A DNA stretch of 64,000 nucleotides from Halovulum marinum (lineage in GTDB: Bacteria > Pseudomonadota > Alphaproteobacteria > Rhodobacterales > Rhodobacteraceae): contig NZ_WIND01000014.1 in NCBI RefSeq assembly GCF_009697225.1, positions 1 to 64,000 on the forward strand, written 5' to 3'. Position 1 is the stretch's first letter. Every line of letters starts with the position of its first letter. Under the pieces are notes generated by a model. The model was not told where the DNA came from. It did no database searches and was given only the letters and a program-made list of their open reading frames with translations. Below, piece after piece: positions 1 to 8,285 of this stretch. A program made the translations under genes and the position numbers.

Positions 1-93
1 CGATCAGGATCTCTACAAGATCCTCCTCAGATCGTGCAGAATGAACCCACTCAGACGCTGAGCTGGAATAGACCCTTGCGGAAAGTGGAAGGC

Positions 94-1310
94 TCAGGGC
101 GCGATCGTCAGATCGAGCCGCGCGAGGCCGTGGAAATGATAGCGGTCGGCGTAGCGCGGCGGCGCGGCGAAAGCGAGGCCGGGGCAACGGGCGAAGAGGA
201 TCGGCAGCGCGATGGCCAGCTCGGCACGCGCCAGCGGCGCGCCGACGCAGAAATGGATGCCGGCGCCGAAGGCGGCGTGCGCCGGCCGCGCCGGGCGGTG
301 CGGATCGAAGCGGTCGGGGTCGGGGAACGCCTCGGGGTCGCGGCCGGCGGCGGCCAGCAGCAGGCCGACCTCGTCGTCCTTGCGGAAAAGGTGGCCGGCG
401 ATCTCGACGTCCTGCCGGGCATGGCGGGTGAACATGTGCAGCGGCGGGTCGTGGCGCAGGATTTCCTCGGCGACGGCCTCGGCATTGTCCGGCGCGGGAA
501 CGATCCCGGCGGCGAGCAGCGCGGCGGTGCCGTTGCCGATGGCATGGACGGTGGCCTCGTGGCCGGCGTTGAGCAGCAGGACGACGGTGGAGATCATCTC
601 GGCCTCGGTCAGATGTCCGCTACCATCTTCAGCCCGGTCGTCACTGGTCCGGTCGGCGCGGGCGGCGATCAGCTCGGACAGCAGGTCGTCGCCGGGGGTG
701 CGGCGGCGGGCCGCGATCTGCTCGCGCAGGCAGGCGGCGAATTCGGCGGATGCCTGGCCGGCGGCGCGCTCGACCGTCTCGTCGCGGCGGGCCTGGTACA
801 TGGCGACCATCTTGTGCGACCAGTCCAGCAGCTGCGGCGCCAGCGCGTCCGGCAGGCCCATCAGGCGGGCGATGATGATCACCGGCAGCGGCTCGGCGAA
901 TTGCGAGATCAGCTCGACCTCATCGCCTCGAAGCGGTCGATCAACTGGTGCGCCAGCGCCGCGATCTCGGGGCCGAGCCCGGCGATCCGGCGCGAGGTGA
1001 AGGCGCGCAGCACCAGCCCGCGCAGGCGGGTGTGGGCCGGCGGCTCCAGTTCCAGCAGCGAGTGCTCCTCGATAGCCTGGAACGGCGCCAGGTGCGCGGG
1101 AACCGGGCGGCGGCGGCCTTCCGGCACCTCGCGGCCGAAGCGGCGGTCGCGCAGCAGCGCCGAGACCAGCGCGTGCCCGGCGGCGCAGGGCATGGCGTAG
1201 TCGGTCCAGTGAAACAGCGACCCGGCGGCGCGGGCGCGGGCGTAGAACGGGTAGGGGTCCTGCACGAACGCCGGCTCGCGCGGCGACTGGGTGAGCCGGG
1301 GCAGGCTCAT
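94..1310 (-). pseudogene. Cytochrome P450, disrupted by a frameshift
   Basis: Haem-thiolate monooxygenase of about 405 codons, the usual size for a soluble bacterial P450. The ATG at 1310 overlaps the stop of the upstream PLP enzyme (ATGA), so the two are translationally coupled. The N-terminal part reads well to about 925 and then meets a stop at 909; the rest continues in another frame to 94. The second part shows the I-helix (NAGHEAT), the ExxR helix (EEILR) and the haem loop (FGAGIHFCVG, with the Cys ligand). Adding one base near 921-926 would restore a continuous helix region reading DEVELISQFAEPLPV. It is either a real one-base deletion or a sequencing error. Substrate unknown. Confidence 0.85.
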
Positions 1311-2452
1311 CCGGCGCGCTCCAGCGCCTGTTCCAGGTCGGCGATCAGGTCGGCGGCATCCTCGATCCCGACCGACAGGCGCAGCAGCTGCGGCGGCACG
1401 ACCGAGTGCGGACCCTCGACCGCCTTGCGGTGCTCGATCAGGCTTTCGACGCCGCCGAGCGAGGTCGCGGGCAGGAACACGTTGGCGAGCCGGGCGACGT
1501 CGTGCGCGATGGCGCCGTCGCCGGTGACCATCAGCGACAGCATGCCGCCGAACCCGCCCTGCATCTGCGCGGCGGCGACGGCGTGGCCGGGATGCCCGGG
1601 CAGGCCGGGATAGAGCACCTGCGCGATCTTCGGGTGCCCGCGGAAATGCCGGGCGATGGCCAGCGCGTTCTGCGACGAGCGCTCCCAGCGGATGAACAGC
1701 GTGCGCAGCCCGCGGATCAGCAGCCAGGCGTCCCACGCCGACAGCACGTTGCCCATCAGCGCGCGCAGGCCGCGCAGCTCGGCCGCGAATTCGGCGTCGC
1801 GCAGCGACAGCACGCCCGCGGTCAGGTCCGAATGGCCGTTCAGGTACTTGGTGGCGGAGTGGAACGCGACGTCCGCGCCGAGATCGAGCGCCCGCAGCGC
1901 GCAGGGCGGCGCGGCGGTGCAGTCGGCCAGCAGCCGCGCGCCGGCGGCGTGCGCGGCCTGCGCCGCGGCGGCGATGTCGACCACGTCCCAGCTGGGATTG
2001 GCGGGGGTCTCGACCCACAGCCAGCCGGTGTCGCCGCGCACCGCGCGCGCCGCGCCCAGCGGGTCGGCCTGGTCGTAGAGGTCGAGGTGGATGCCGCGCC
2101 GCTCGGCCAGCCGGTACAGCCAGCTCTGGCCGCCGTGGTACATGATCCGCGGCGCGGCGACGCGGTCGCCCGCGGCCAGCGTCTCGGTCAGTGTCACCAG
2201 CGCCGCCATGCCGGAGGCGAACAGCAGGCTGTCCGCGGCGCCGTCGAGACTGGCCAGCACCGCCTCGGCGTGTTCCACCGTCGGGCCGCCGTCGCGGGCG
2301 TAGATGTAGCGCTGGCGCGGGGCGTAGGCCTCGTCGCGGGCGAAGGTCGAGGCGGGCTCGACCCCCGGCACCACCGCGCCGGTGCGTGCGTCGATCATCC
2401 GCAGCGCCTGGGCGGCGCGGGTGGCGGGGGCGAGGCGGTCGTTGGCGGTCAT
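1307..2452 (-). CDS. PLP-dependent trans-sulfuration enzyme (cystathionine gamma-synthase / methionine gamma-lyase family)
   Basis: 381 residues, normal length for the Cys/Met metabolism PLP family. It has the family's substrate and cofactor segments: YARDGGPTVEHAEA near the N-terminus, FASGMAAL, and the PLP lysine in FHSATKYLNGHSD. The C-terminal LGGVESLIEHR motif is also present. These enzymes carry out beta- or gamma-elimination or replacement on sulfur or related amino acids in the cytoplasm; the exact reaction cannot be told from sequence alone. It is the first gene of a two-gene operon with the P450, joined by a 4-base stop/start overlap. The start at 2452 is preceded by GAGGGACG. Confidence 0.85.
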   Translation of the reverse strand: MTANDRLAPATRAAQALRMIDARTGAVVPGVEPASTFARDEAYAPRQRYIYARDGGPTVEHAEAVLASLDGAADSLLFASGMAALVTLTETLAAGDRVAAPRIMYHGGQSWLYRLAERRGIHLDLYDQADPLGAARAVRGDTGWLWVETPANPSWDVVDIAAAAQAAHAAGARLLADCTAAPPCALRALDLGADVAFHSATKYLNGHSDLTAGVLSLRDAEFAAELRGLRALMGNVLSAWDAWLLIRGLRTLFIRWERSSQNALAIARHFRGHPKIAQVLYPGLPGHPGHAVAAAQMQGGFGGMLSLMVTGDGAIAHDVARLANVFLPATSLGGVESLIEHRKAVEGPHSVVPPQLLRLSVGIEDAADLIADLEQALERAG

Positions 2453-2554
2453 CTTGCGTCCCTCGGGCTGCTTCGGCGCGCACCGTGCCGCGCCCGGCGC
2501 CGCTTGACAAGCATGCGGCGGGGCGGCCCCTTGTGGGGCAGGGAGGAGAGAGCC

Positions 2555-4055
2555 ATGCGGGCCTATGCGCCGATCGCGGCGGGAATGATCGCGGTGATGC
2601 TGCTGCTGGGCGCGGCGGGGGCCTGGCTGGGCCACCGCGACACCGTCGCGCGGCTGCACGAGCGCGGCGAGGCGCTGCTGACCCTGGCCGCCGACCGTCT
2701 GACCCGGCAGATCGACCGCTACCGCTATCTGCCGGCGGTGCTGTCGCACCACCCGCAGGTGGTGGCGGCGCTGGAGCGCGGCGGACCGGGGCCGGTCAAC
2801 CGGCTGCTGCAGAGCGTGGCCGATACCTCGGGCGCGCTCGACATCTATCTGATGGACGCCGACGGCACGACCATCGCCGCCTCGAACTGGCAGCTGGAGC
2901 GCCCTGGACCGCACGCAGCCGCGCCTCGGCGGCGACGCGGTCGGCGATCTCGCCGCGCAGCCGCGCGTTGGCCTGGCTCAGCGCCGTGGTCCGGGCGGCA
3001 ACCTGCGCCTCGAGCCGCTGGTTGGCGGCCTCCTCGGCGGCCAGCTGCCGCTGCCACGCGCGCCGCCGCAGCAGCACGATCGCCCACGCCAGGCACAGGA
3101 TGCCGCCGACCGCCGCCCCCAGCGCGCCCCACAGCACCGCCTGCGCCGACGCCTCGGCGGTGCCGATCAGCGCGTTCGCGGTCAGCCCAACGGTCGGCAC
3201 CGGCCGCGACAGCCACAAGGCGCGGCCGGGCACGTCCGCGACATCGCGCAGCCACAGCGGCCGGCCGTGCAGCTGCCGCGTCTGCTGCGGCGGCAGCGGC
3301 GCGGGCTGCAATCCCGAATACTGCCGCGCGTCGCCGAAACGCTCGGGCGGGGTCGGTCCCAGCGGGCCCAGCGCGCGCATCACCAGCGCGTCGCGGTTCG
3401 CCAGGAAGATCACCCCGCGCCGGTCGTGGAAGAACACCGTCGCCGGGTCCGCCGTCCACTCGGCCTCGAAGCCCGGCAGGTCCAGCTTCACCGCCAGCAC
3501 GCCGAGGATCCGGTCGTTTGCATCGCCGAGCGCGCCGCGCGCATCATCCGCAACCTGCGCGCCTTCGCCCGCAACGAGGCCGAGCCGGCGGCGGACGTCA
3601 GCCTGGCGACGGTGATCGCCGACGCGCTCGAGATCCTGGCGCCGCGCATCGCCGCCGCCGGGGCGGCCGTCGAGGCGCCGGACGGGCCGGTGCCGGCGGT
3701 GCACGGCGGCCGGGTGCGGCTGCAACAGGTGCTGATCAACCTGGTGTCGAACTCGATCGACGCGATGGAGGGCCAGGACGGCCCGCGCCACGTCCGCATC
3801 GGCGCCGCGGTGCGGGACGGGCGCGTGCGCCTGACGGTGCGCGACAGCGGCCCCGGGCTGACCGACCCGGACCGGATCTTCGATCCGTTCTTCACCACCA
3901 AGCCGGTGGGCGCGGGGCTGGGCCTGGGGCTGTCGATCTCGTACGGGATCGTGCAGAGCTTCGGCGGCGACATCCGCGCCGAGAACTGCGACGGCGGCGG
4001 CGCGATGTTCACCATCGACCTGCCCGCCGCGCGCGGCGACGCGGCGGCGGCATGA
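2555..4055 (+). pseudogene. dctB: dctB-like C4-dicarboxylate sensor kinase, scrambled by an internal inversion
   Basis: The start ATG at 2555 follows a strong GGAGGAG. The + strand encodes the first transmembrane helix and the beginning of a periplasmic sensor (DTVARLHERGEALL to DGTTIAASNWQLER) as far as about 2900. The gene then stops making sense on this strand until about 3520. From there the ATPase half resumes (IAERAARIIRNLRAFARNE, N-box NLVSNSIDAM, G1 DSGPGL, GLGLGLSIS) and ends at 4055, overlapping the next ATG. The missing middle lies on the opposite strand between these points. The phosphoacceptor H-box (usually SHELNQP-like) is absent from both strands. As sequenced, the gene cannot make a working kinase. 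Confidence 0.85.
2904..3517 (-). other. Inverted central segment of dctB
   Basis: Read on the minus strand this block gives the expected middle of a DctB-type kinase, in order. First come the end of the periplasmic sensor domain (DRILGVLAVKLDLPGFEAEW, FFHDRRGVIFLANRD) and a second transmembrane helix (AVGGILCLAWAIVLL). A coiled coil (QRLEAQVAARTTALSQANARL) follows and ends in EARLRAVQ. It is therefore about 610 bp turned around relative to both flanks. About 40 codons are missing on the N-terminal side and about 50, including the H-box, on the C-terminal side. No long inverted repeat is visible at either junction, so it does not look like a programmed invertible element. Confidence 0.8.
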
Positions 4056-4684
4056 GCGCCGATCCGCCGCGACCGGTCCGGGTGCTGCTGGTCGACGACG
4101 ATGCCGACGTGCGCGAGGCGCTGGGCCAGGCGCTGGATCTGGCGGGCTTCCGGGTCACCGCCTGCAAGTCGTTCATCGAGGCCACCGACCACCTCGGTCC
4201 CGGCTTCGCCGGCGTTGTCGTCACCGACGTGTGCATGCCCGGCAAGGACGGTCTGGACCTGCTGGCGCGGGCACAGACGATCGATCCGGAGATCCCGGTG
4301 ATCGTGATGACCGGGCACGGCGACATTCCGATGGCGGTGCGGGCGATGTCCGGCGGCGCCTACGATTTCCTCGAGAAGCCCTGTGCGCCGCGGGCGCTGA
4401 TCGAGCGGGTGGCGCGCGCGGGCGCGCTGCGCGCGCTGGTGCTGCAGAACCGCCGCCTGCTGGCCGAACGGACGCTGGCGGCGGCGGTCGAGCGCGACGC
4501 CGGCGGCGCCGGGCTGGCGCGCAAGATGGAGGCGGTCGAGAAACACCTGATCGAGGCGGCGCTGCGCACGCACCGCGGCCGGGTGCAGGCGGTGGCCGAG
4601 GCGCTGCAGCTGCCGCGCAAGACGCTCTACGACAAGTTCAAGCGGCACGGCATCGATCCGGCGGCGTATCGGACCGGCGACTGA
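4052..4684 (+). CDS. Response regulator, receiver plus Fis-type HTH, DctD/DctR-like without AAA+ domain
   Basis: 210 residues. Residues 8-125 form a receiver domain: acidic pair LLVDDDAD, the phosphorylation Asp in VVVTDVCMPGKDG, the Thr in VIVMTGHGD and the Lys in FLEKP. Residues 155-205 form a Fis-like helix-turn-helix (HLIEAALRTHRG to LPRKTLYDKFKRHGI), typical of the DctD C-terminus. The sigma-54-interacting AAA+ domain of full DctD proteins (about 440 residues) is absent. The start overlaps the dctB stop (ATGA), so this is the cognate partner of the broken kinase. It probably controls dctPQM through the palindrome at 4709. Its mode of activation must differ from sigma-54 enhancer binding. 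Confidence 0.85.
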   Translation: MSADPPRPVRVLLVDDDADVREALGQALDLAGFRVTACKSFIEATDHLGPGFAGVVVTDVCMPGKDGLDLLARAQTIDPEIPVIVMTGHGDIPMAVRAMSGGAYDFLEKPCAPRALIERVARAGALRALVLQNRRLLAERTLAAAVERDAGGAGLARKMEAVEKHLIEAALRTHRGRVQAVAEALQLPRKTLYDKFKRHGIDPAAYRTGD

Positions 4685-4708
4685 TCCGGGCTTGATTCGG
4701 ACCGGTGT

Positions 4709-4726
4709 TGTGCGGAATTCCGCACA
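4709..4726. promoter_or_regulatory. Perfect 18-bp palindrome, likely operator for the Dct regulator
   Basis: TGTGCGGAATTCCGCACA reads identically on both strands. It sits 25 bp after the regulator stop and 180 bp before dctP. It closely resembles DctD-type upstream activator palindromes described for rhizobial dctA (recalled, not searched). A second copy was not seen in the gap. Confidence 0.65.
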
Positions 4727-4905
4727 GATCGGCAGCGGGCCGGGCCCTGCACAGGGCAGGCGCGATTCGGCAAGCCATTGCGATATATGCTGAATCTGTC
4801 TGCGGGGCGCGCCGCGGGCCCGGCGGCCTCGCAGTCGGACCCGCGCCCGCTAGACTGGGGTCGCGCCCCGGCCGAACCGGGGGCTGTTTCTAGGGAGAGA
4901 GCGAC

Positions 4906-5907
4906 ATGAAACATGTTCTGAGTGCCGCTGCGCTGGCGGCGGTGATGCTGTCCGCGGCGCCGGCGATGGCCGCCTGCGAGGAAGGCGAGATCGTCATCAA
5001 GTTCAGCCACGTCACCAATACCGACCGGCACCCGAAGGGGATCGCCGCGTCGTTGTTCCAGAAGCGGGTGAACGAGGAGATGGACGGCAAGGCCTGCGTC
5101 GAGGTGTTCCCGAACTCGACGCTCTACAACGACGACCAGGTGCTCGAGGCGATGCTGCAGGGCGACGTGCAGATGGCCGCGCCGTCGCTGTCGAAGTTCG
5201 AGAAGTTCACCAAGCAGTTCCGCCTGTTCGACCTGCCGTTCATGTTCAAGGACGTCAACGCCGTCGACGCCTTCCAGACCTCGGAGACCGGCAAGGCGAT
5301 GAAGGAGTCGATGACCCGCCGCGGCCTGCTGGGGCTGGAGTTCTGGCACAATGGCATGAAGCAGATGTCGGCCAACAAGCCGCTGCTGCTGCCCAGCGAC
5401 GCCGAGGGGCTGAAGTTCCGGGTGCAGCCCTCGGAAGTGCTGCAGGCGCAGATGGAGGCGATCGGCGCCAGCCCGCAGCCGATGGCGTTCAGCGAGGTCT
5501 ACGGCGCGCTTCAGACCGGCGTCGTCGACGGCCAGGAGAACACCTGGTCCAACATCTACGGCCAGAAGTTCTTCGAGGTGCAGGACGGCATCACCGAGAC
5601 CAACCACGGCATCATCGACTATCTGGTCGTGGTCTCGACCGAGTGGTGGAACGGGCTGGACGAGGACGTCCGCACGCAGCTGGCCACGATCCTGAAAGAG
5701 GTCTCGGACGAGCGCAACGCCGAGTCGGCGCAGGTGAACCAGGAGGCGCGGCAGGCGATCCTGGACGCCGGCGCCACGATCCGCGAACTGGACGAGGCGC
5801 AGCGCCAGGCCTGGGTCGACGCGATGAAGCCGGTCTGGGCGCAGTTCGAGGCCGATGTCGGCGCCGACAACATCGCCGCCGCGCAGGAAGCCAACGCGAT
5901 CAACTGA
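4906..5907 (+). CDS. dctP: TRAP transporter substrate-binding protein DctP
   Basis: 333 residues with a clear Sec signal peptide (MKHVLSAAALAAVMLSAAPAMA). The mature protein begins IVIKFSHVTN, the usual DctP opening. The TRAP signature region LKFRVQPSEVLQAQMEAIGASPQPM contains the conserved Arg that binds the substrate carboxylate, followed by EVYGALQTGVVDGQEN. It binds organic acids, probably C4-dicarboxylates, in the periplasm and delivers them to DctQM. The start follows GGGAGAGA. It is the first transport gene of the operon, with a hairpin between it and dctQ. Confidence 0.95.
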   Translation: MKHVLSAAALAAVMLSAAPAMAACEEGEIVIKFSHVTNTDRHPKGIAASLFQKRVNEEMDGKACVEVFPNSTLYNDDQVLEAMLQGDVQMAAPSLSKFEKFTKQFRLFDLPFMFKDVNAVDAFQTSETGKAMKESMTRRGLLGLEFWHNGMKQMSANKPLLLPSDAEGLKFRVQPSEVLQAQMEAIGASPQPMAFSEVYGALQTGVVDGQENTWSNIYGQKFFEVQDGITETNHGIIDYLVVVSTEWWNGLDEDVRTQLATILKEVSDERNAESAQVNQEARQAILDAGATIRELDEAQRQAWVDAMKPVWAQFEADVGADNIAAAQEANAIN

Positions 5908-5929
5908 TCCGCGCTGCAAGAAAGACCGG

Positions 5930-5954
5930 TGGCCCCGTCCCTGCGGCGGGGCCA
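5930..5954 (+). other. Intercistronic hairpin between dctP and dctQ
   Basis: TGGCCCCG (5930-5937) pairs perfectly with CGGGGCCA (5947-5954) across a 9-base loop, 22 bases after the dctP stop. There is no T-run. It probably protects the dctP mRNA 3' end or partly terminates transcription, giving more binding protein than permease. Confidence 0.55.
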
Positions 5955-5982
5955 TCCAACAACACGCAGCGGGAGGATCCCG

Positions 5983-6726
5983 ATGTCGGCCCACGGTCGC
6001 TACCAGCCGCACACGCCCCTGGGGCGCGCCGTCAACACCATCGAGGAGACGGCGATCGCCGTGATCCTGGGCGCGATGACGCTGATCACCTTCGTCAACG
6101 TGGTGATCCGCTACGGGTTCAACTCCGACCTCGGCCGCTGGTTCGAGGATGCCGCGGGCGTCGATCTGCCCGGCTCGCTGATCTGGGGGCTGGAGGCGAC
6201 CAGCTTCCTGTTCGCCTGGCTGGTGCTGTTCGGGGTCAGCTACTGCGTGAAGGTGACCGCGCACCTGGGCGTGGACGCGCTGATCAACGTGCTGCCGCGC
6301 ACCGCCAAGCAGGCGATGGCGGTGCTGGCCGGGCTGTGCTGCCTGGTCTACGCGGCGCTGCTGATGAAGGGCGCCTGGGACTACTGGGCGAACTTCGTCA
6401 ACCTGCCGCAGACCACCGGCCGCTGGTTCCCCACCGGCTTTCAGGACCCGGGTTTTCTGGTGAAATCCTGGTACGAGACCAACGACGTCCCGATGCCCGG
6501 CTTCCTGCGCTTCTTCGAGGGCTGGCTGAACGAGGGCGAGCAATACGAGAAGATGCCGCGGTTCATCCCCTACACCATCCTGCCGCTGGGCGCGGCGCTG
6601 CTGCTGCTGCGCGTCGCCCAGGCGTTCGTGCAGGTGCTGCGCGGCCAGCGCGACAGCCTGATCGTCAGCCACGAGGCCGAGGAGGCGATCGAGCATCTCG
6701 CCGCGGCCCGCGCGGAAAAGGAATAG
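5983..6726 (+). CDS. dctQ: TRAP transporter small permease DctQ
   Basis: 247 residues with four hydrophobic segments at roughly 20-40, 63-83, 103-125 and 200-220, the DctQ topology. The start at 5983 is chosen because GGGAGGA lies just upstream; an in-frame ATG at 5929 would add an unlikely Arg-rich tail with no ribosome site. A long loop between the third and fourth helices (about residues 125-198) makes it larger than the shortest DctQ proteins, as is common for the DctQ of C4-dicarboxylate systems. It works with DctM in the inner membrane. Confidence 0.93.
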   Translation: MSAHGRYQPHTPLGRAVNTIEETAIAVILGAMTLITFVNVVIRYGFNSDLGRWFEDAAGVDLPGSLIWGLEATSFLFAWLVLFGVSYCVKVTAHLGVDALINVLPRTAKQAMAVLAGLCCLVYAALLMKGAWDYWANFVNLPQTTGRWFPTGFQDPGFLVKSWYETNDVPMPGFLRFFEGWLNEGEQYEKMPRFIPYTILPLGAALLLLRVAQAFVQVLRGQRDSLIVSHEAEEAIEHLAAARAEKE

Positions 6727-6732
6727 CACCGC

Positions 6733-8118
6733 ATGGAAGTCCTTGTCCTGTTCCTGATGGTGATCGGGTTCCTGATGATCGGTGTGCCGATCGCGATCGC
6801 GCTGGGGCTCAGCTCGATCCTGTTCCTGCTGGTGCTCAGCGACACCTCGCTGGCGTCGATCGCGCAGACGCTGTTCCAGGCGATGGCCGGGCACTACACG
6901 CTGCTGGCGATCCCGTTCTTCATCCTGGCCTCGTCGTTCATGTCCACCGGCGGCGTCGCGCGGCGGATCATCGACTTCTCGATCGCCTGCGTCGGCCATT
7001 TCCCCGGCGGGCTGGCGATCGCCGGCGTGTTCGCCTGCATGCTGTTCGCGGCGCTGTCGGGGTCCAGCCCGGCGACGGTGGTGGCGATCGGCTCGATCGT
7101 GATCGCCGGGATGCAGAAGGTCGGTTATTCCAAGGAGTTCGCCGCGGGCGTGATCTGCAACGCGGGCACGCTGGGGATCCTGATCCCGCCGTCGATCGTG
7201 ATGGTGGTCTACGCCGCCGCCACCGACGTCTCGGTCGGGCGGATGTTCCTGGCCGGGGTCATCCCGGGCATCCTTGCCGGCACCATGCTGATGGTGGCGA
7301 TCTATGTCTATGCGCGCTGGCGCGACATGCCGCGGGGCGAGTGGAAGGGGTTCGACGAGATCCTCGAGACCGGGGTGCGCGCCGGCTGGGGCCTGTTCCT
7401 GATCGTCATCATCCTGGGCGGGATCTATGGCGGCATCTTCACCCCGACCGAGGCGGCGGCGGTGGCGGCGGTCTACGCCTTCCTGATCGCCAGTTTCGTC
7501 TATCGCGACATGGGGCCGCTGAAGCCCGACGAGGACGATCCGACGGCGACGCCGATCCCGCTCTATCAGCGGCCCTATGCGCTGCTGACGGCCTGGGTGC
7601 ACCCGGACACCCGCGACACGCTGTTCGAGGCCGGAAAGCTGACCATCACGCTGCTGTTCATCATCGCCAATGCGCTGATCCTGAAGCACGTGCTGACCGA
7701 CGAGCAGATCCCGCAGCAGATCGCCGGCGCGATGCTGTCGGCCGGGTTCGGGTCGGTGATGTTCCTGGTGATCGTCAACGTGATCCTGCTGATCGGCGGG
7801 CAGTTCATGGAGCCCTCGGGGCTGATCGTGATCGTCGCGCCGCTGGTCTTTCCCATCGCCATCGAACTGGGCATCGATCCGATCCACCTGGGCATCATCA
7901 TGGTCGTGAACATGGAGATCGGCATGATCACGCCGCCGGTCGGGCTGAACCTGTTCGTGACCTCGGGCGTGGCCGGAATGCCGCTGATGGCGGTGGTCCG
8001 CGCCGCCGCGCCCTGGCTGATGATCCTGGTCGTGTTCCTGGTGATGGTGACATACATTCCCTGGCTGTCGACCTTCCTGCCGACGACCTTCATGGGACCG
8101 GAGGTGATCATCCGCTGA
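6733..8118 (+). CDS. dctM: TRAP transporter large permease DctM
   Basis: 461 residues, highly hydrophobic, starting six bases after dctQ. It shows DctM hallmarks: ALSGSSPATVVAIGSI, GTLGILIPPSIVMVVY, the TPTEAAAVAAVYA repeat motif and EIGMITPPVGLNLFV near the end. It is the ion-coupled transport channel of the TRAP system. A hydrophilic stretch at about 262-290 (DEDDPTATPIPLYQRPY) interrupts the usual membrane pattern and is seen in some C4-dicarboxylate DctM proteins. It completes the dctPQM operon. Confidence 0.95.
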   Translation: MEVLVLFLMVIGFLMIGVPIAIALGLSSILFLLVLSDTSLASIAQTLFQAMAGHYTLLAIPFFILASSFMSTGGVARRIIDFSIACVGHFPGGLAIAGVFACMLFAALSGSSPATVVAIGSIVIAGMQKVGYSKEFAAGVICNAGTLGILIPPSIVMVVYAAATDVSVGRMFLAGVIPGILAGTMLMVAIYVYARWRDMPRGEWKGFDEILETGVRAGWGLFLIVIILGGIYGGIFTPTEAAAVAAVYAFLIASFVYRDMGPLKPDEDDPTATPIPLYQRPYALLTAWVHPDTRDTLFEAGKLTITLLFIIANALILKHVLTDEQIPQQIAGAMLSAGFGSVMFLVIVNVILLIGGQFMEPSGLIVIVAPLVFPIAIELGIDPIHLGIIMVVNMEIGMITPPVGLNLFVTSGVAGMPLMAVVRAAAPWLMILVVFLVMVTYIPWLSTFLPTTFMGPEVIIR

Positions 8119-8127
8119 TCCGGCGGC

Positions 8128-8148
8128 GCGCCCGCGTGCCGCGGGCGC
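8128..8148. terminator. GC hairpin downstream of dctM
   Basis: GCGCCCGCG (8128-8136) pairs with CGCGGGCGC (8140-8148) across a 3-base loop, just after the dctM stop. There is no T-run, so it may only stabilise the 3' end. The rest of the gap to 8285 shows nothing else. Confidence 0.45.
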
Positions 8149-8285
8149 AAGTCCATTCCGGCCTGCGCGGCGGCGTGGCAAGCCGGGCCCGCCGCACAGC
8201 CCGGTGGCGGGGCAGGGGATCGGTGCAGCCGCGCCCGGAGCGGCGCTGCGCCCCGGAACCGCCGTCACGGACGCCGGGGCGCCGC

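Noticed and set aside
6-24. Inverted repeat AGGATCT/AGATCCT near the left end
   Set aside because: A 7-bp stem with a 5-base loop and no T-run, at the contig edge and behind the P450 stop. It may be a weak end signal but is not enough to call.
2895-3530. Programmed DNA inversion (invertase switch) in dctB
   Set aside because: No inverted repeats were seen at the two junctions, no recombinase gene is nearby, and turning the block back would still leave codons missing on both sides.
1406-4684. Very long open frame on the + strand covering several genes
   Set aside because: Only its last part is the response regulator and a short middle part is the dctB N-terminus. The rest is Arg/Gly/Ala-rich shadow of minus-strand genes, as expected at 70% GC.
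4727-4905. Sigma-54 promoter before dctP
   Set aside because: No GG-N10-GC element with the expected surrounding bases was found in the gap.
4627-8268. 1213-codon open frame opposite the TRAP operon
   Set aside because: Its protein is rich in His, Asp, Gln and Arg without motifs. It mirrors dctPQM, which have full domain support and ribosome sites.
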